Assembly (NCBI GenBank): GCA_030686995.1
Contig: CM060687.1
Coordinates: 165,696,770 to 165,760,769, forward strand
Direction of reading: 5' to 3'
Source of the DNA: Artemisia argyi
Lineage: Eukaryota; Streptophyta; Magnoliopsida; Asterales; Asteraceae
Length of the DNA stretch: 64,000 nucleotides
Shown: piece by piece, positions 22,989 to 32,269 of the stretch
Position numbering within the stretch: the first letter of the stretch is position 1
How the letters are laid out: each line of letters begins with the position of its first letter
Position numbers and translations under genes: made by a program
The notes under the pieces: model-generated
Database searches by the model: none
What the model saw: only the letters and a program-made list of their open reading frames with translations
What the model was told of the DNA's origin: nothing

Positions 22989-23226
22989 ATAGTTCACGTT
23001 TGACTTTTTCGGTCTTTCTTTCTCAACTTTGACTAAAAATATTTTTGTTTGTGTTATAATATACTTGATGAAAATTATAACAATAAAAAATACATTTAAA
23101 ACTCAATCCGTTCACATATTTTGCATCAAGTAGTATGTAATATACAAACAAAAATATTTAATGTCAAAGTTAAAAAATGAAAACCGAAAAAGTCAAATGG
23201 GGACAATAATTTTGAGACGAAGGGAG
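22987..23226 (-). mobile_element. Stowaway-like MITE, left terminus missing
   Basis: The right end ...GACGAAGGGAG followed by TA is a Stowaway (Tc1/mariner) terminus. The left arm starts inside the inverted repeat (gTTTGACTTTTTCGG) directly after the LINE poly(A). The two arms pair over most of their length (TTGATGAAAATTAT against its complement). The outermost 10-13 bases of the left terminus are absent, so the LINE probably inserted into this MITE. Confidence 0.75.
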
Positions 23227-23228
23227 TA

Positions 23229-23909
23229 ATATAATGATATTTTATCGCTGCTGCTGTGCACGGGTATCCAACTAATTGCACTAATTGCACGTTAAATTAT
23301 GACATTGAATTAGATGTTACAATAATAAAATATAACTAATAAAATGAATTTAATATGTTTATAATTAAAATTAATGACTTTTTAAATTTGCATATGATAA
23401 TATGACATATTAATTCTTCACATTCTAACAACAGAAACACATAATCTCTAGAAACTGTCATCTATTATAGAAAGTTGTTAAATAATATTCTCCAAAAAAA
23501 CATAAAATCAAAATATCATTAAATAACATTTGCCTCCGAACCCGCTGCTTTGCGCCAGTATTATATGTTTGTTTGAATGTCTTTATATGTCACTTCATAT
23601 TTATAAGCTTTAGCTTCAATTATTTTGCAAAATATTAATGAAAATAACTGCTTTAGCTCTAGTTTACAAACTCCAGCTCTTATAAGTTACAACTTTAGCT
23701 ATAACCTCAAGATTAAAGAAAAGTGATGGTCATTCTCGTCTTAGGAACTTTGTAAACGTGTTATAGTTAGTGAAATGGGCTCGAGGAACTTGGTAAGCTA
23801 GTATTATGTTAATTAAGTAAGAAAGCCTTATAATCCATATAAACCAAGTCCACTAACAAAGGCCTATAGAAAGTCCATCCATATGTTATTTGTTGGAAGT
23901 ATAAATACA
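23229..23909. other. Intergenic, no gene seen
   Basis: A+T-rich sequence. TGTGCACGGGTATCC near 23256 resembles, in reverse, the start of the dispersed repeat that flanks the host gene further right. Nothing else is supported. Confidence 0.6.
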
Positions 23910-23917
23910 CCTCAAAT

Positions 23918-24396
23918 TAGGTGTTCATGGTTTAGGTAATAAATCGAATAAACCGAAAACCAAACCGAACCGAAAAAACCAAACCAAACTGAAAATTTGG
24001 TTTTCGGTTTAGATATAACTTTTGTTATCTGAACCGAAAACCGAATTTATATAAATATACATATATTTTTTATATATTTATATTATTATATATATAAAAA
24101 GACCATTAAAATTTTATCTTAATAAAAAAAAAAAAAAATTTGTATGCTTGAAATAGTTTTTTTTGCAAAAAATCTATATAATTAAATTAAAAAAATATAT
24201 AAATGGTGTAATTAAAGTACAAAATTTGGTTTTCGGTTTTGACCCATAACCAACCGAACTTCGGTTCGGTTCTCGGTTCGATTCGGTCACAGATATTTTC
24301 AGTTCGGTTTTCGATTATTACCCAAACAAAAATTAAGCGAACAATCCGAACCGAATAAACCGACTAACCCAAGAATCGAACCGATGAACACCCCTA
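23918..24396. mobile_element. hAT-type MITE (479 bp)
   Basis: The termini are TAGGTGTTCATGG on the left and, inverted, TAGGGGTGTTCATCGG on the right, close to the CAGGGGTGTTCA terminus of hAT MITEs. The 8-bp target duplication CCTCAAAT (23910-23917 and 24397-24404) is perfect. Subterminal regions repeat AACCGAA/TTCGGTT words in inverted orientation and the centre is A+T-rich. No transposase is present. Confidence 0.9.
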
Positions 24397-24487
24397 CCTC
24401 AAATGAGTCATCTGATATATGTGCTTTAATGTATGTTTTTAGTAATAAGATTTTTCTCATCCATCTATCTACTTTTTCTCTCTAAAC

Positions 24488-24494
<7 letters not shown>

Positions 24495-24570
<76 letters not shown>
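24495..24570. repeat. (AT)n microsatellite
   Basis: About 38 AT units directly left of the foldback element. A matching (TA)n tract lies on its right side before the gap. Confidence 0.95.
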
Positions 24571-24573
<3 letters not shown>

Positions 24574-25258
24574 GGTGGGTTCATGAAAAAAGTCCACTTT
24601 GGTAGAAAAGTGAGAAAAGTGTACAAATCAACCCCTCCTTTTTTTCACACCAAACTACAGGGACCTAATTGTATTTTCCTTCATTCTTTAAGGAGTTTTT
24701 TGCAAATTTGCACCCTACCCCCCCACCCCCCACCCCCCACCCCCCCCCCCCCCCCCCCCCCGCCGAAAAAAAAAAATTTCCCGCCAAAAAAAATTTTTTT
24801 TTTTTTTGGGCCAAAAATTTTCCCGCCAAAAATTTATAACCCAGATGCACCTTTTTTTTTAGTGCATCTCAGTTATAAAAATTGGTGCATCTCAGTTATA
24901 ACTGAGATGCACCAATTTTTATAACCCAGATGCACCTTTTTTTTTTTTAATGCATCTCAGTTATAACTATGATGCACCAATTTTTATAACCCAGATGCAC
25001 TAAAAAAAAAGGTGCATCTGGGTTATAAATTTTTGGCGGGAAAATTTTTGGCCCAAAAAAAAAAAATTTTTTTTTGCCCCAAAAAAAAATTTTTTTTGGC
25101 GGGAAAAAAAATTATTTTTCGGGGGGGGGGGGGGGGGGGTGGGGGGGTGGGGGCATGTTTGCAGACATACCCCTGAAGTTTGAGATGTTTCAAATTAAAC
25201 CCTATAACCTTTTTTCTCACTTTTCTACCAAAGTGGACTTTTCTCTAGAACCTTACCC

Positions 25259-25259
<1 letters not shown>
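24571..25259. mobile_element. Foldback/MITE element inserted in a (TA)n tract
   Basis: The two ends are inverted copies: AGTCCACTTTGGTAGAAAAG at 24591-24610 has its complement at 25218-25237. The outer ends are AGAGGTGGGTTCATG and, inverted, AGGGTAAGGTTCTAG. Inside lie further inverted blocks: a C-run (24739-24760) against a G-run (about 25120-25139), GGCGGGAAAAT blocks, and TGCATCTCAGTTATAA / TGCATCTGGGTTATAA repeats. No ORF is credible; the Pro-rich and Gly-rich ORFs come from the homopolymers. The flanks are (TA)n on both sides, as for MITEs that target TA microsatellites. Confidence 0.75.
24872..24925. repeat. Perfect 54-bp palindrome
   Basis: It is centred between 24898 and 24899. The half GTTATAAAAATTGGTGCATC is followed by TCAGTTA and then its exact complement. 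It is the core of the foldback element. Confidence 0.92.

Positions 25260-25320
<61 letters not shown>
25260..25320. repeat. (TA)n microsatellite
   Basis: TA repeat directly before the run of N; the assembly breaks here. Confidence 0.95.
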
Positions 25321-25820
25321 NNNNNNNNNNNNNNNNNNNNNNNNNNNNNNNNNNNNNNNNNNNNNNNNNNNNNNNNNNNNNNNNNNNNNNNNNNNNNNNN
25401 NNNNNNNNNNNNNNNNNNNNNNNNNNNNNNNNNNNNNNNNNNNNNNNNNNNNNNNNNNNNNNNNNNNNNNNNNNNNNNNNNNNNNNNNNNNNNNNNNNNN
25501 NNNNNNNNNNNNNNNNNNNNNNNNNNNNNNNNNNNNNNNNNNNNNNNNNNNNNNNNNNNNNNNNNNNNNNNNNNNNNNNNNNNNNNNNNNNNNNNNNNNN
25601 NNNNNNNNNNNNNNNNNNNNNNNNNNNNNNNNNNNNNNNNNNNNNNNNNNNNNNNNNNNNNNNNNNNNNNNNNNNNNNNNNNNNNNNNNNNNNNNNNNNN
25701 NNNNNNNNNNNNNNNNNNNNNNNNNNNNNNNNNNNNNNNNNNNNNNNNNNNNNNNNNNNNNNNNNNNNNNNNNNNNNNNNNNNNNNNNNNNNNNNNNNNN
25801 NNNNNNNNNNNNNNNNNNNN
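25321..25820. other. Assembly gap (500 N)
   Basis: Exactly 500 N, probably a fixed-size placeholder, following a TA microsatellite. True length is unknown. Confidence 0.98.
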
Positions 25821-26580
25821 ACACATGCTTAAATCCGGCCATGCATGAACTTAAACTCCTTTCATATAAGTTTCTACAATCTACACTGAGTAGATATATC
25901 TACATGTTTACTATGGAATGCATGACAAAAATATGTTAAACATGGTTTTGGTACACGGTCTAGATGAATGTAGCGATGGTAACACTTAACCAAACGTGAA
26001 ACGTAACACTTTTTAAAAATTGATGATATAAGGCGAGACAAAAATAGTCCATGTGCTAGTCGACATTGATCAAAATGCATTGAACACTTGTGGGCGAGGT
26101 GTTTGGCGTTCGTCATTGGTTGGGTACTTGTACGCAAGTGTGGGCACGTGTTGCATAGTAAGTATGTTGTCATATTGTTACTTAACCATATAGTCATGCA
26201 CATGCCACATACACATTGTGATCTCATACGCAACAAATCAAGTTATCAACACCACCTTCGTTTGCTACGGCAAATTTAATCATAAATAAAAGAGGACATT
26301 TACAAATTTTCATTTCACACAACATGCATGCATATCTTTCTAACGAAAAACTACACATCTTAACTTACAAGATAAAATCAGATAATTGTTGTTTGAGGCA
26401 CGCTTAAGCCATTTTGACGTCCTCACATTTCAATTAGCCTAAATCACAATCATTCTATTTTAAGAGATAGTAGTAAGATAAAATCAGATAATTGTTGTTT
26501 GAGGCACCCTAATAGATGTGACTAAACATCACTAAATGACATAGTAGTAAGATTGCTAGTTTCCTTTTAAGAGGTTAACA
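25821..26580. other. Intergenic, no gene seen
   Basis: No supported ORF. A direct repeat of about 33 bp (core AGATAAAATCAGATAATTG) occurs near 26370 and again near 26474. Confidence 0.6.
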
Positions 26581-26599
26581 GGTCAAATCTCGCTATTTG

Positions 26600-27110
26600 T
26601 ATATACTAGACGAGTACATGTGCATAACAACGGAAATTTATAGCGGCAGATAGTTTCTTGATAAAAATAAGTTTAGGAGTTATAACGAAAAATAATACTC
26701 CCCCCGTTCCACAATAAATGTCTACTTTGAATTTTTTGAGTCTTTCTTGTTGAAGTTTAACTGTAAATATTTTTATTTGTGTTATATAATACTTGATGAA
26801 AATTATATCAAATGAATACATTTAAAACCCAATATATTCATATATTTTTCATCAAGTATTATATAACACAAATATAAATATTTTTAGTTAAAGTTTAATA
26901 AGAAAGAGTAAAAAAAGTCAAAGCGAACATTTATTATGGGACGAAGGTAGTAAAAGTTTGTGGATAAAAATATTTTGAAACCCGGCTCGACCCGGGTGGT
27001 TCAATCGGTTGAACCGTTCCGGTCGAAAAATGAGTCAATTTAAACCAGGTCAACCCGACGGGTTTAGTCGAAAAAACAGGTTTAAAGCTTACCGGGTCAA
27101 CCTGTATTAG
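26600..27110 (+). repeat. Dispersed repeat, left copy flanking the host gene
   Basis: It begins ACTAGACGAGTACATGTGCA and ends in a block of GGTTCAATCGGTTGAACC / CGGTCGAAAAA / AACCaGGTCAACCC words. The same order occurs at 29582-29880. A Stowaway-like MITE (26698-26950) is inserted in this copy only. Family not identified. Confidence 0.7.
26698..26950. mobile_element. Stowaway-like MITE, complete (253 bp)
   Basis: The termini CTCCCCCCGTTCCACAATAA and, inverted, CTACCTTCGTCCCATAATAA are flanked by TA on both sides (26696-26697 and 26951-26952). The arms pair over almost the whole length, giving a long hairpin. TA duplication plus a CTCCCtCCGTcCC terminus defines Stowaway (Tc1/mariner) MITEs. 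Confidence 0.92.
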
Positions 27111-27625
27111 TAGTTTCTTTTTAAAACATATGTTTTCAACAATTTCTTTTTTAGTTTCAACTTTTCATTTTTTTTTTTCTTTTTTTTTTAACCAAAAAAA
27201 GATATAGATATAGATTTGAGGCTGCTCGGAAAAGTCATAAATGATTTTGAAATTAACTAAACCCGCGTACATATCTTTAACCCAAACAATGAAAACTTAT
27301 CTACCGACTGTATCTTTCATTAATTAGAAGAAAATCTTACACGTTATAAAAAACAAAAAATAAACAAATGTGAATTTTAAACTATCCTCACATTCCAAAA
27401 CATAAAGTTGCCCAAACCCAAGAAAATGACAGCACAAGCCTTCAATTTCACTGTAACAATCCACCCTCCTTCCCAATTTTTTTCAAATAAAAAACAAATT
27501 TTCAGGCGCTAAAACCCATAAACCAAAACATTTTCAAATCCAAATTTTCATCACCCAAAAACAACCCATTTTACCAAAAACACTTTTTCAAATCAAGACC
27601 AAATTTTTATTTTTTCTAACAAAAA
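27111..27625 (+). promoter_or_regulatory. 5' region of the glutaredoxin-like gene
   Basis: No ORF. A TATA-like TATAAAA lies at 27345-27351, about 275 bp before the ATG. The stretch 27420-27625 is C/A-rich and T-poor, typical of a plant 5' leader. The transcription start is not determinable by reading. Confidence 0.4.
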
Positions 27626-28756
27626 ATGGGCTGTGTTTCATCACATTTACTAAACCAAGATGATGATTTCACTACAACCACATTAAGCCACCACATTGTG
27701 TCATTAACATCAACTACTTATGGCTTATTATCACTTGATCCTTCATCATCACCAACCACTATACCACCATCACCAGAAGTTATTAACACATGGGAACTTA
27801 TGGATGGACTTGATTCCAATGCTGATAGCTTTAGATTCTCACCACAACCATCAAAACCTAACCCTAACCCTAACCCTAACCCTAAATTTTACCAAGATTT
27901 TCAAGAAAACAAAAACCCATGTCAGAAAGATCCTTGCTTTCATAAAGATCCGATTTTTATGCAAAAAAAATTAGACCCATGTGAAAAAGATTCATTTTTA
28001 CTTAAAAATGAATCAAACCCATGTCATAAAAATCCTAATTTGTATAAAAAATTGGATCTTGATGTTAAAGATTCATTTTTTTTGCAAAAAAAATTAGGCC
28101 CATATGAAAAAGATGCAAAATTTGATGAAATTGCAAGTCCTTATCATAAAGATTCAATTTTTTTCCCAGGAAATTTGAGGTCTAGTGATAAAGATGTGTT
28201 TTTGAGCAAAACCCGTGTTGTGAAATCGAGTTTTTTGGATGGGTTTGAAGAGTTGTGTCCACCTGATGGTGAGGAAAAAGTGGTGATTTATACGACTAGT
28301 TTGAGAGGTGTAAGGAGGACTTTTGAGGCGTGTAATGCGGTTAGAGCGGTTTTGGATGGGTTTGGGGTGTTTTATTGTGAGAAAGATATATCGATGGATC
28401 GGGGGTTTAGGGACGAGTTATCGGAGTTAATGAAGGGGAAGGAAAAGGCGGAAATGGTGCCACCTAGAGTGTTTGTGAAAGGGAGGTATATCGGTGGAGT
28501 TGATGAGTGTTTGAGGATTGTGGAGGACGGGTGTTTGGGTGAATTGCTTGAAGGGTTGCCGAAGTCGAAAGCAGGGTATGTGTGTGAGGTTTGTGGTGGT
28601 GCAAGATTTTTGCCGTGTTTTGGCTGTAGTGGAAGCTGTAAGATGGTGAAGGTTTTGGAGAAAGAGGTGGATGGAGAACGAGTGGGAGCGACTGTGACTG
28701 TGAAATGTACTGATTGTAATGAGAATGGACTTGTTCGATGCACGAACTGTAGTTGA
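27626..28756 (+). CDS. Glutaredoxin-domain protein with C-terminal CXXC zinc region (intronless)
   Basis: 376 codons, single exon, from ATG 27626 to TGA 28754-28756. The N-terminus MGCVSS has Gly2 and Cys3, the pattern for N-myristoylation with palmitoylation, so a membrane-attached protein is likely. Residues 78-87 are Asn-Pro repeats. Residues about 90-195 are a degenerate repeat of PC.KD..F..K units. The glutaredoxin-like domain spans about 217-310 (VVIYTTSLRGVRRTFEAC; PRVFVKGRYIGG); it lacks the CPYC or CC active site and keeps only the Cys of FEAC. The last 55 residues hold four CXXC pairs (CEVC, CFGC, CTDC, CTNC), a probable zinc site. This matches the plant family of Arabidopsis At3g28850/At5g39865 as I recall it. 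Substrate unknown. It is the only convincing host gene here. Confidence 0.93.
   Translation: MGCVSSHLLNQDDDFTTTTLSHHIVSLTSTTYGLLSLDPSSSPTTIPPSPEVINTWELMDGLDSNADSFRFSPQPSKPNPNPNPNPKFYQDFQENKNPCQKDPCFHKDPIFMQKKLDPCEKDSFLLKNESNPCHKNPNLYKKLDLDVKDSFFLQKKLGPYEKDAKFDEIASPYHKDSIFFPGNLRSSDKDVFLSKTRVVKSSFLDGFEELCPPDGEEKVVIYTTSLRGVRRTFEACNAVRAVLDGFGVFYCEKDISMDRGFRDELSELMKGKEKAEMVPPRVFVKGRYIGGVDECLRIVEDGCLGELLEGLPKSKAGYVCEVCGGARFLPCFGCSGSCKMVKVLEKEVDGERVGATVTVKCTDCNENGLVRCTNCS
27857..27886 (+). repeat. (CCTAAC)n tract inside the coding sequence
   Basis: Five consecutive CCTAA-type units in frame encode the Asn-Pro run. They resemble CCCTAA telomere repeats on the opposite strand, without the extra A of the usual plant CCCTAAA. 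Confidence 0.9.
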
Positions 28757-28804
28757 TACAAATTCGGTAATGGTTTGTATGTTGTTAAATATCCTTTCTC
28801 TTTA

Positions 28805-28968
28805 GAGCTCTAGGTGCAGATGGCGAAGGAGGGCTCGCCGTCCGACTTGGCAATGTCAACGGCGAGCCGTTCCTCTTCACCACACCAAGAGGGGCTCGCT
28901 GTTCTTGGTGATGTGGCAGGGGTGGGGCCCGAATGAAGAGGCTAACCTCAAATTTGCACCTAGAGCTC
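28805..28968. mobile_element. Tourist-like (PIF/Harbinger) MITE, 164 bp, just after the host gene
   Basis: Terminal inverted repeats are GAGCTCTAGGTGCA and its complement TGCACCTAGAGCTC, each flanked by TTA (28802-28804 and 28969-28971). TTA is the PIF/Harbinger target duplication. The interior is G+C-rich compared with its surroundings, with GGCTCGC/GCGAGCC words in both orientations. It starts 48 bp after the stop codon, so it is likely within the 3' UTR. Confidence 0.88.
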
Positions 28969-28971
28969 TTA

Positions 28972-29581
28972 GGATTATTAGCTATATGCCTATAAATAAA
29001 CTTTTAGATGATCGGGCTAGTTGGTATGTTTATTGTAATGCTGCCTTTTAATTTGCAGCATTCATGCTGATAGTTTAGACTATATAGTGTTATAACAATT
29101 CAAATGAAAGTTGCTTCGTTGCTCCATTCTGTTGACATATCAGTAGTATCTGTTTAGTGTTGGCTCACAATACTTTTATGGGACTGCATTCCGAAAGTGA
29201 TTATTTGATTGTGTGTTTGGTTGAGTAGTTGTAACCAAACTGATTGTGATTCTCATTATCTGATAATCTAATGGTCATATTGTGGTATTAAATTGTAATC
29301 ACTAAGTTTATGACACAATAATCTAAAGGAAAAATGTTTGGATAGGAGGCGTATTGGCTTATTAAAGAGAAACTTATATTGAATAAGTTGAAATTTTAAA
29401 GCTGGCGCTTTTTGGAAAAGCTAGACCTTTCTGGAAAAGCTTAAGACCTTTCGATAGATCACAAGATCACCTAAACGGTCCATTTACAGAAATTGAGGCG
29501 TGATTGGTGACTGTGTGTGGGTCGGCTTTGAATAAACCAATCTTAGTGGTGGGCTTACTGTCTTTCCATTTTATTTTTTCA
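28972..29581. other. 3' flank of the host gene, no gene seen
   Basis: No supported ORF or element. Confidence 0.55.
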
Positions 29582-29880
29582 CTAGACGAGTACCCGTGCA
29601 TAGCAATGAGATTTTATAGCGACAGATAGTTTATTAATAAAAAAAGTTTATACGTTATAAATGAAAAATAATAATAATTTGAAGATTTGGGAATTAAATA
29701 TAATGTTTTGAAACTCGGTTCGACCTGGGTGGTTCAACCGGTTGAACCATTCCGGTCGAAAAATTGGTCGATTTAAACCGGGTCAACTTGCTAGGTTGGG
29801 TCGAAAATTGGTCAAATTAAACCGGTTCAACCCGTCGGGTTTGAAGCGTCCCAGGTCAACCCGGTTTGTGATTTGTATTA
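29582..29880 (+). repeat. Dispersed repeat, right copy flanking the host gene
   Basis: Starts ACTAGACGAGTACCCGTGCA, continues through TATAGCGACAGATAGTTT, and ends in AACCGGTTGAACC / CCGGTCGAAAAA / AACCGGGTCAAC blocks. Same order and orientation as 26600-27110, without the Stowaway insert. Confidence 0.7.
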
Positions 29881-30828
29881 ATTGTTTTAATTTGTTGTAT
29901 TTAATTTGGTAGATATGTTTTTAATTGGTTGTACAATGTGAATAAATCATTGTACTTTTAACTAATAGGGTGTTTTAATAAGAGTATTAATTACATTTCA
30001 TAATTTCCTAATTAACACAGGGGCAATTTCGGGATTGACCGAAAGTTCAGTTTTTCACATTCCCCTTTGACCATTTTTGCTTTATAGGTAGTAAAGATAA
30101 GGTTTCACTGTTTAGGTTACCCGAGGACTGCGAATATGTCGTTTTTCCATTTCATGTACCCGCAAAATCTTTTATTTTAAACCCGTACCCTTTACTAAAT
30201 ACATGTTATTGAGGCTCACTCCTTTCTCATGGTTCAAAAACCATGTACAAAACGCATCCGGAAAACAAAAGTATGGCTGAAAAGGCGAAAACTAAGGCTG
30301 AACGCAGTGGATCTGAAGTAATCGGTTGGTCATCACTCTCGACCGACTTCCAAATCGGTTATCCCCATTGTGAGGCAGTGGGCAAATATCAGTCGAATAA
30401 TAGAGAAACCAACAATCGGTTGATTTTGCAACCGATATTATACGCACAAAACACAAACAAAACACTTTTTTTTTCTTCTTTTTTATATAAAATAAAATAC
30501 GTGGGTCTCGACTGTTGCACTTGGGTCATGTTTGATTGCCGGAGAGAGAACGTTGACGTACCAGTGGGTGACTTGGGTCACCCATGTATTCAGCCTAATA
30601 GACTGTTACCAGGGGAGAGAGGTTAGCTCCTTCACCAATTTATGTGATTTTGTTTTTCCATACTACTCCGTAGTAGTTAATCAATTTATGTTCCTTTAAA
30701 TATAAAAAATGTCAAAGAGTTGGTTAATAATCTTTTCGGAATTGGTCCCGTCATACAAATTGCTTTAGCATTATCGACCACAATGGACCTACTTTCCTTG
30801 TCTACTTTTTTCTTAAAAGTTTAACTAT
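29881..30828. other. Intergenic, no supported gene
   Basis: A 127-codon open frame at 30243-30626 has no recognisable motif and I do not call it. Nothing else is seen. Confidence 0.5.
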
Positions 30829-30845
30829 AGAGGACAAAGCAATCC

Positions 30846-30913
30846 TACTGATGTGATGTAATTTTCTAGCTTCTTGCTAGTTTTTGTTTAATTTTAATTA
30901 ATGGCAGCCGTTT

Positions 30914-30943
<30 letters not shown>
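30846..30943 (+). mobile_element. Short poly(A) retro-insert (5'-truncated LINE or SINE) with 17-bp target duplication
   Basis: The insert is about 98 bp and ends in CAGCCGTTTC followed by about 29 A. It is bounded by AGAGGACAAAGCAATCC at 30829-30845 and again at 30944-30960. A long perfect target duplication plus poly(A) shows L1-type target-primed insertion. The body is too short to tell a LINE tail from a SINE. Confidence 0.9.
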
Positions 30944-30951
<8 letters not shown>

Positions 30952-30960
30952 AAGCAATCC

Positions 30961-31430
30961 ATTTTATTTTCACGTTTTTATGTCATCAAGTGTGATTTTT
31001 GTGAATATTTTGGATGTCATCTTGTGCAAATACCGAAATTAAAATGAAATGATTTTGGGCTAAAAGTGGAATATGTCAATGACAATAATTATGATCAAGG
31101 TATGAACAAGGTACAAGGTTATGTTATAGGGTAATGTAATAGCAAAAAGTGTTGTCACATCAGTTTTTTTTTTTATAATTCAGAACCTATAACTTAACTT
31201 AAAAATACCCTTTCTCATCACACAAGTTTATAGGACACCATTTGGGGTTGATAGTGTTATTTATTTATTTATTTTTTTTCAAATAATGAATAATTAAACA
31301 AAAATTTAGATTTCATTAATAAAATAAAGACATAAAAAAGTACATGAAAATTGAAATGAAAATTGAAAAAAGACATAAAAATAAAAGTAGATGAAATAAA
31401 CTAATTTTGGTGACGATATTTGGCTCAAAT
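30961..31430. other. Intergenic, no gene seen
   Basis: A+T-rich, no supported ORF. Confidence 0.55.
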
Positions 31431-31800
31431 TTCATGTTTGACCTCCTCAATAATAACCGCGTCTAGTGGATCCATCCCATCGAAATTAATGTTTGACCTC
31501 CTCAATAATAGCCGCGTCTATCGGATCCATCCTCTCGGTGTTTGTTGCAAGCATCTTCATGTTCTTGTTCTTTGTTTGAGCGTTTATTAATTGCACATTT
31601 GTCTTAGCCTCGTTTATTACTTTTTTCATCTTCTCCTCACGGTATAAAGCTAGTTGTTCTTGCAACATTTCTTGAAGTATTTCTTGTGAAGAAGAAGTGG
31701 TCGATGAATATGAAGATCGTTGACTTTTTCACTTTGTTCTTTGCCCGGTGGACGCGTTAAAGCATCATTTCCAAATAACTCGGGATCTTCTCCGATTAGC
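31431..31800 (-). pseudogene. Fragment of PIF/Harbinger-type DNA-binding ORF (NAM-associated C-terminus)
   Basis: Read on the minus strand: DALTRPPGK, a frameshift near 31720, then SYSSTTSSSQEILQEMLQEQ and MDPIDAAIIEEVKH. This resembles the C-terminus of the trihelix/NAM-associated proteins linked to PIF/Harbinger elements, often auto-annotated as glutathione S-transferase T3-like in Asteraceae; I rely on memory for this. The final ~18 codons are duplicated 55 bp further on (MDPLDAVIIEEVKHEI, stop). No full gene. Confidence 0.6.
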
Positions 31801-32050
31801 AGTCCTTGGGTTCTGCTTACATGTGACAAATCGGGATTATTTATATTTTATCATTAATATTAATAGGGTTTATATAAATAATTAAATGTATAGTTAATTT
31901 TTTTAATAATTAATTTTATATTAAATTTCAATTATTTAATAAAACAAATTTAATATATATATATATATATATATATAAATTAATTAATTAAATAAAATAA
32001 ATAAACTTTTGATACCAAGGATTTTAATTTATTATTGTATTTTAAATATT
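31801..32050. other. A+T-rich intergenic
   Basis: No gene seen. Short AT dinucleotide run near 31955-31976. Confidence 0.5.
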
Positions 32051-32052
32051 TA

Positions 32053-32112
<60 letters not shown>

Positions 32113-32145
32113 TAAATATAATCATTATTAATGATTATATTTAAA

Positions 32146-32214
<69 letters not shown>

Positions 32215-32217
32215 TAC

Positions 32218-32251
<34 letters not shown>
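32053..32251. repeat. (ATT)n-palindrome-(AAT)n hairpin and (TAA)n tail
   Basis: (ATT)n to about 32111, an odd palindrome 32111-32145 centred on TCATTATTAATGA, then (AAT)n to about 32205, then a second ATT run to 32251. The first two runs with the palindrome can fold into one hairpin of about 150 nt. The last run, read on the minus strand, is a (TAA)n tail directly after the reverse transcriptase ORF. Confidence 0.85.
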
Positions 32252-32252
<1 letters not shown>

Positions 32253-32269
32253 GAAACAAAATTATAGGA

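Noticed and set aside
24433..24924. Ile-Tyr and Pro-rich ORFs around the (AT)n tract and C run
   Set aside because: They translate microsatellite and homopolymer sequence.
25074..25848. ORFs spanning the N gap
   Set aside because: Mostly unknown bases; not evidence of coding.
27857..27886. Interstitial telomere from a chromosome fusion
   Set aside because: Only five units, in frame inside a coding region, and not the plant CCCTAAA type.
30243..30626. 127-codon ORF on the + strand
   Set aside because: No recognisable motif or family, low-complexity and Thr/Lys-rich start, no support from neighbours; likely chance.
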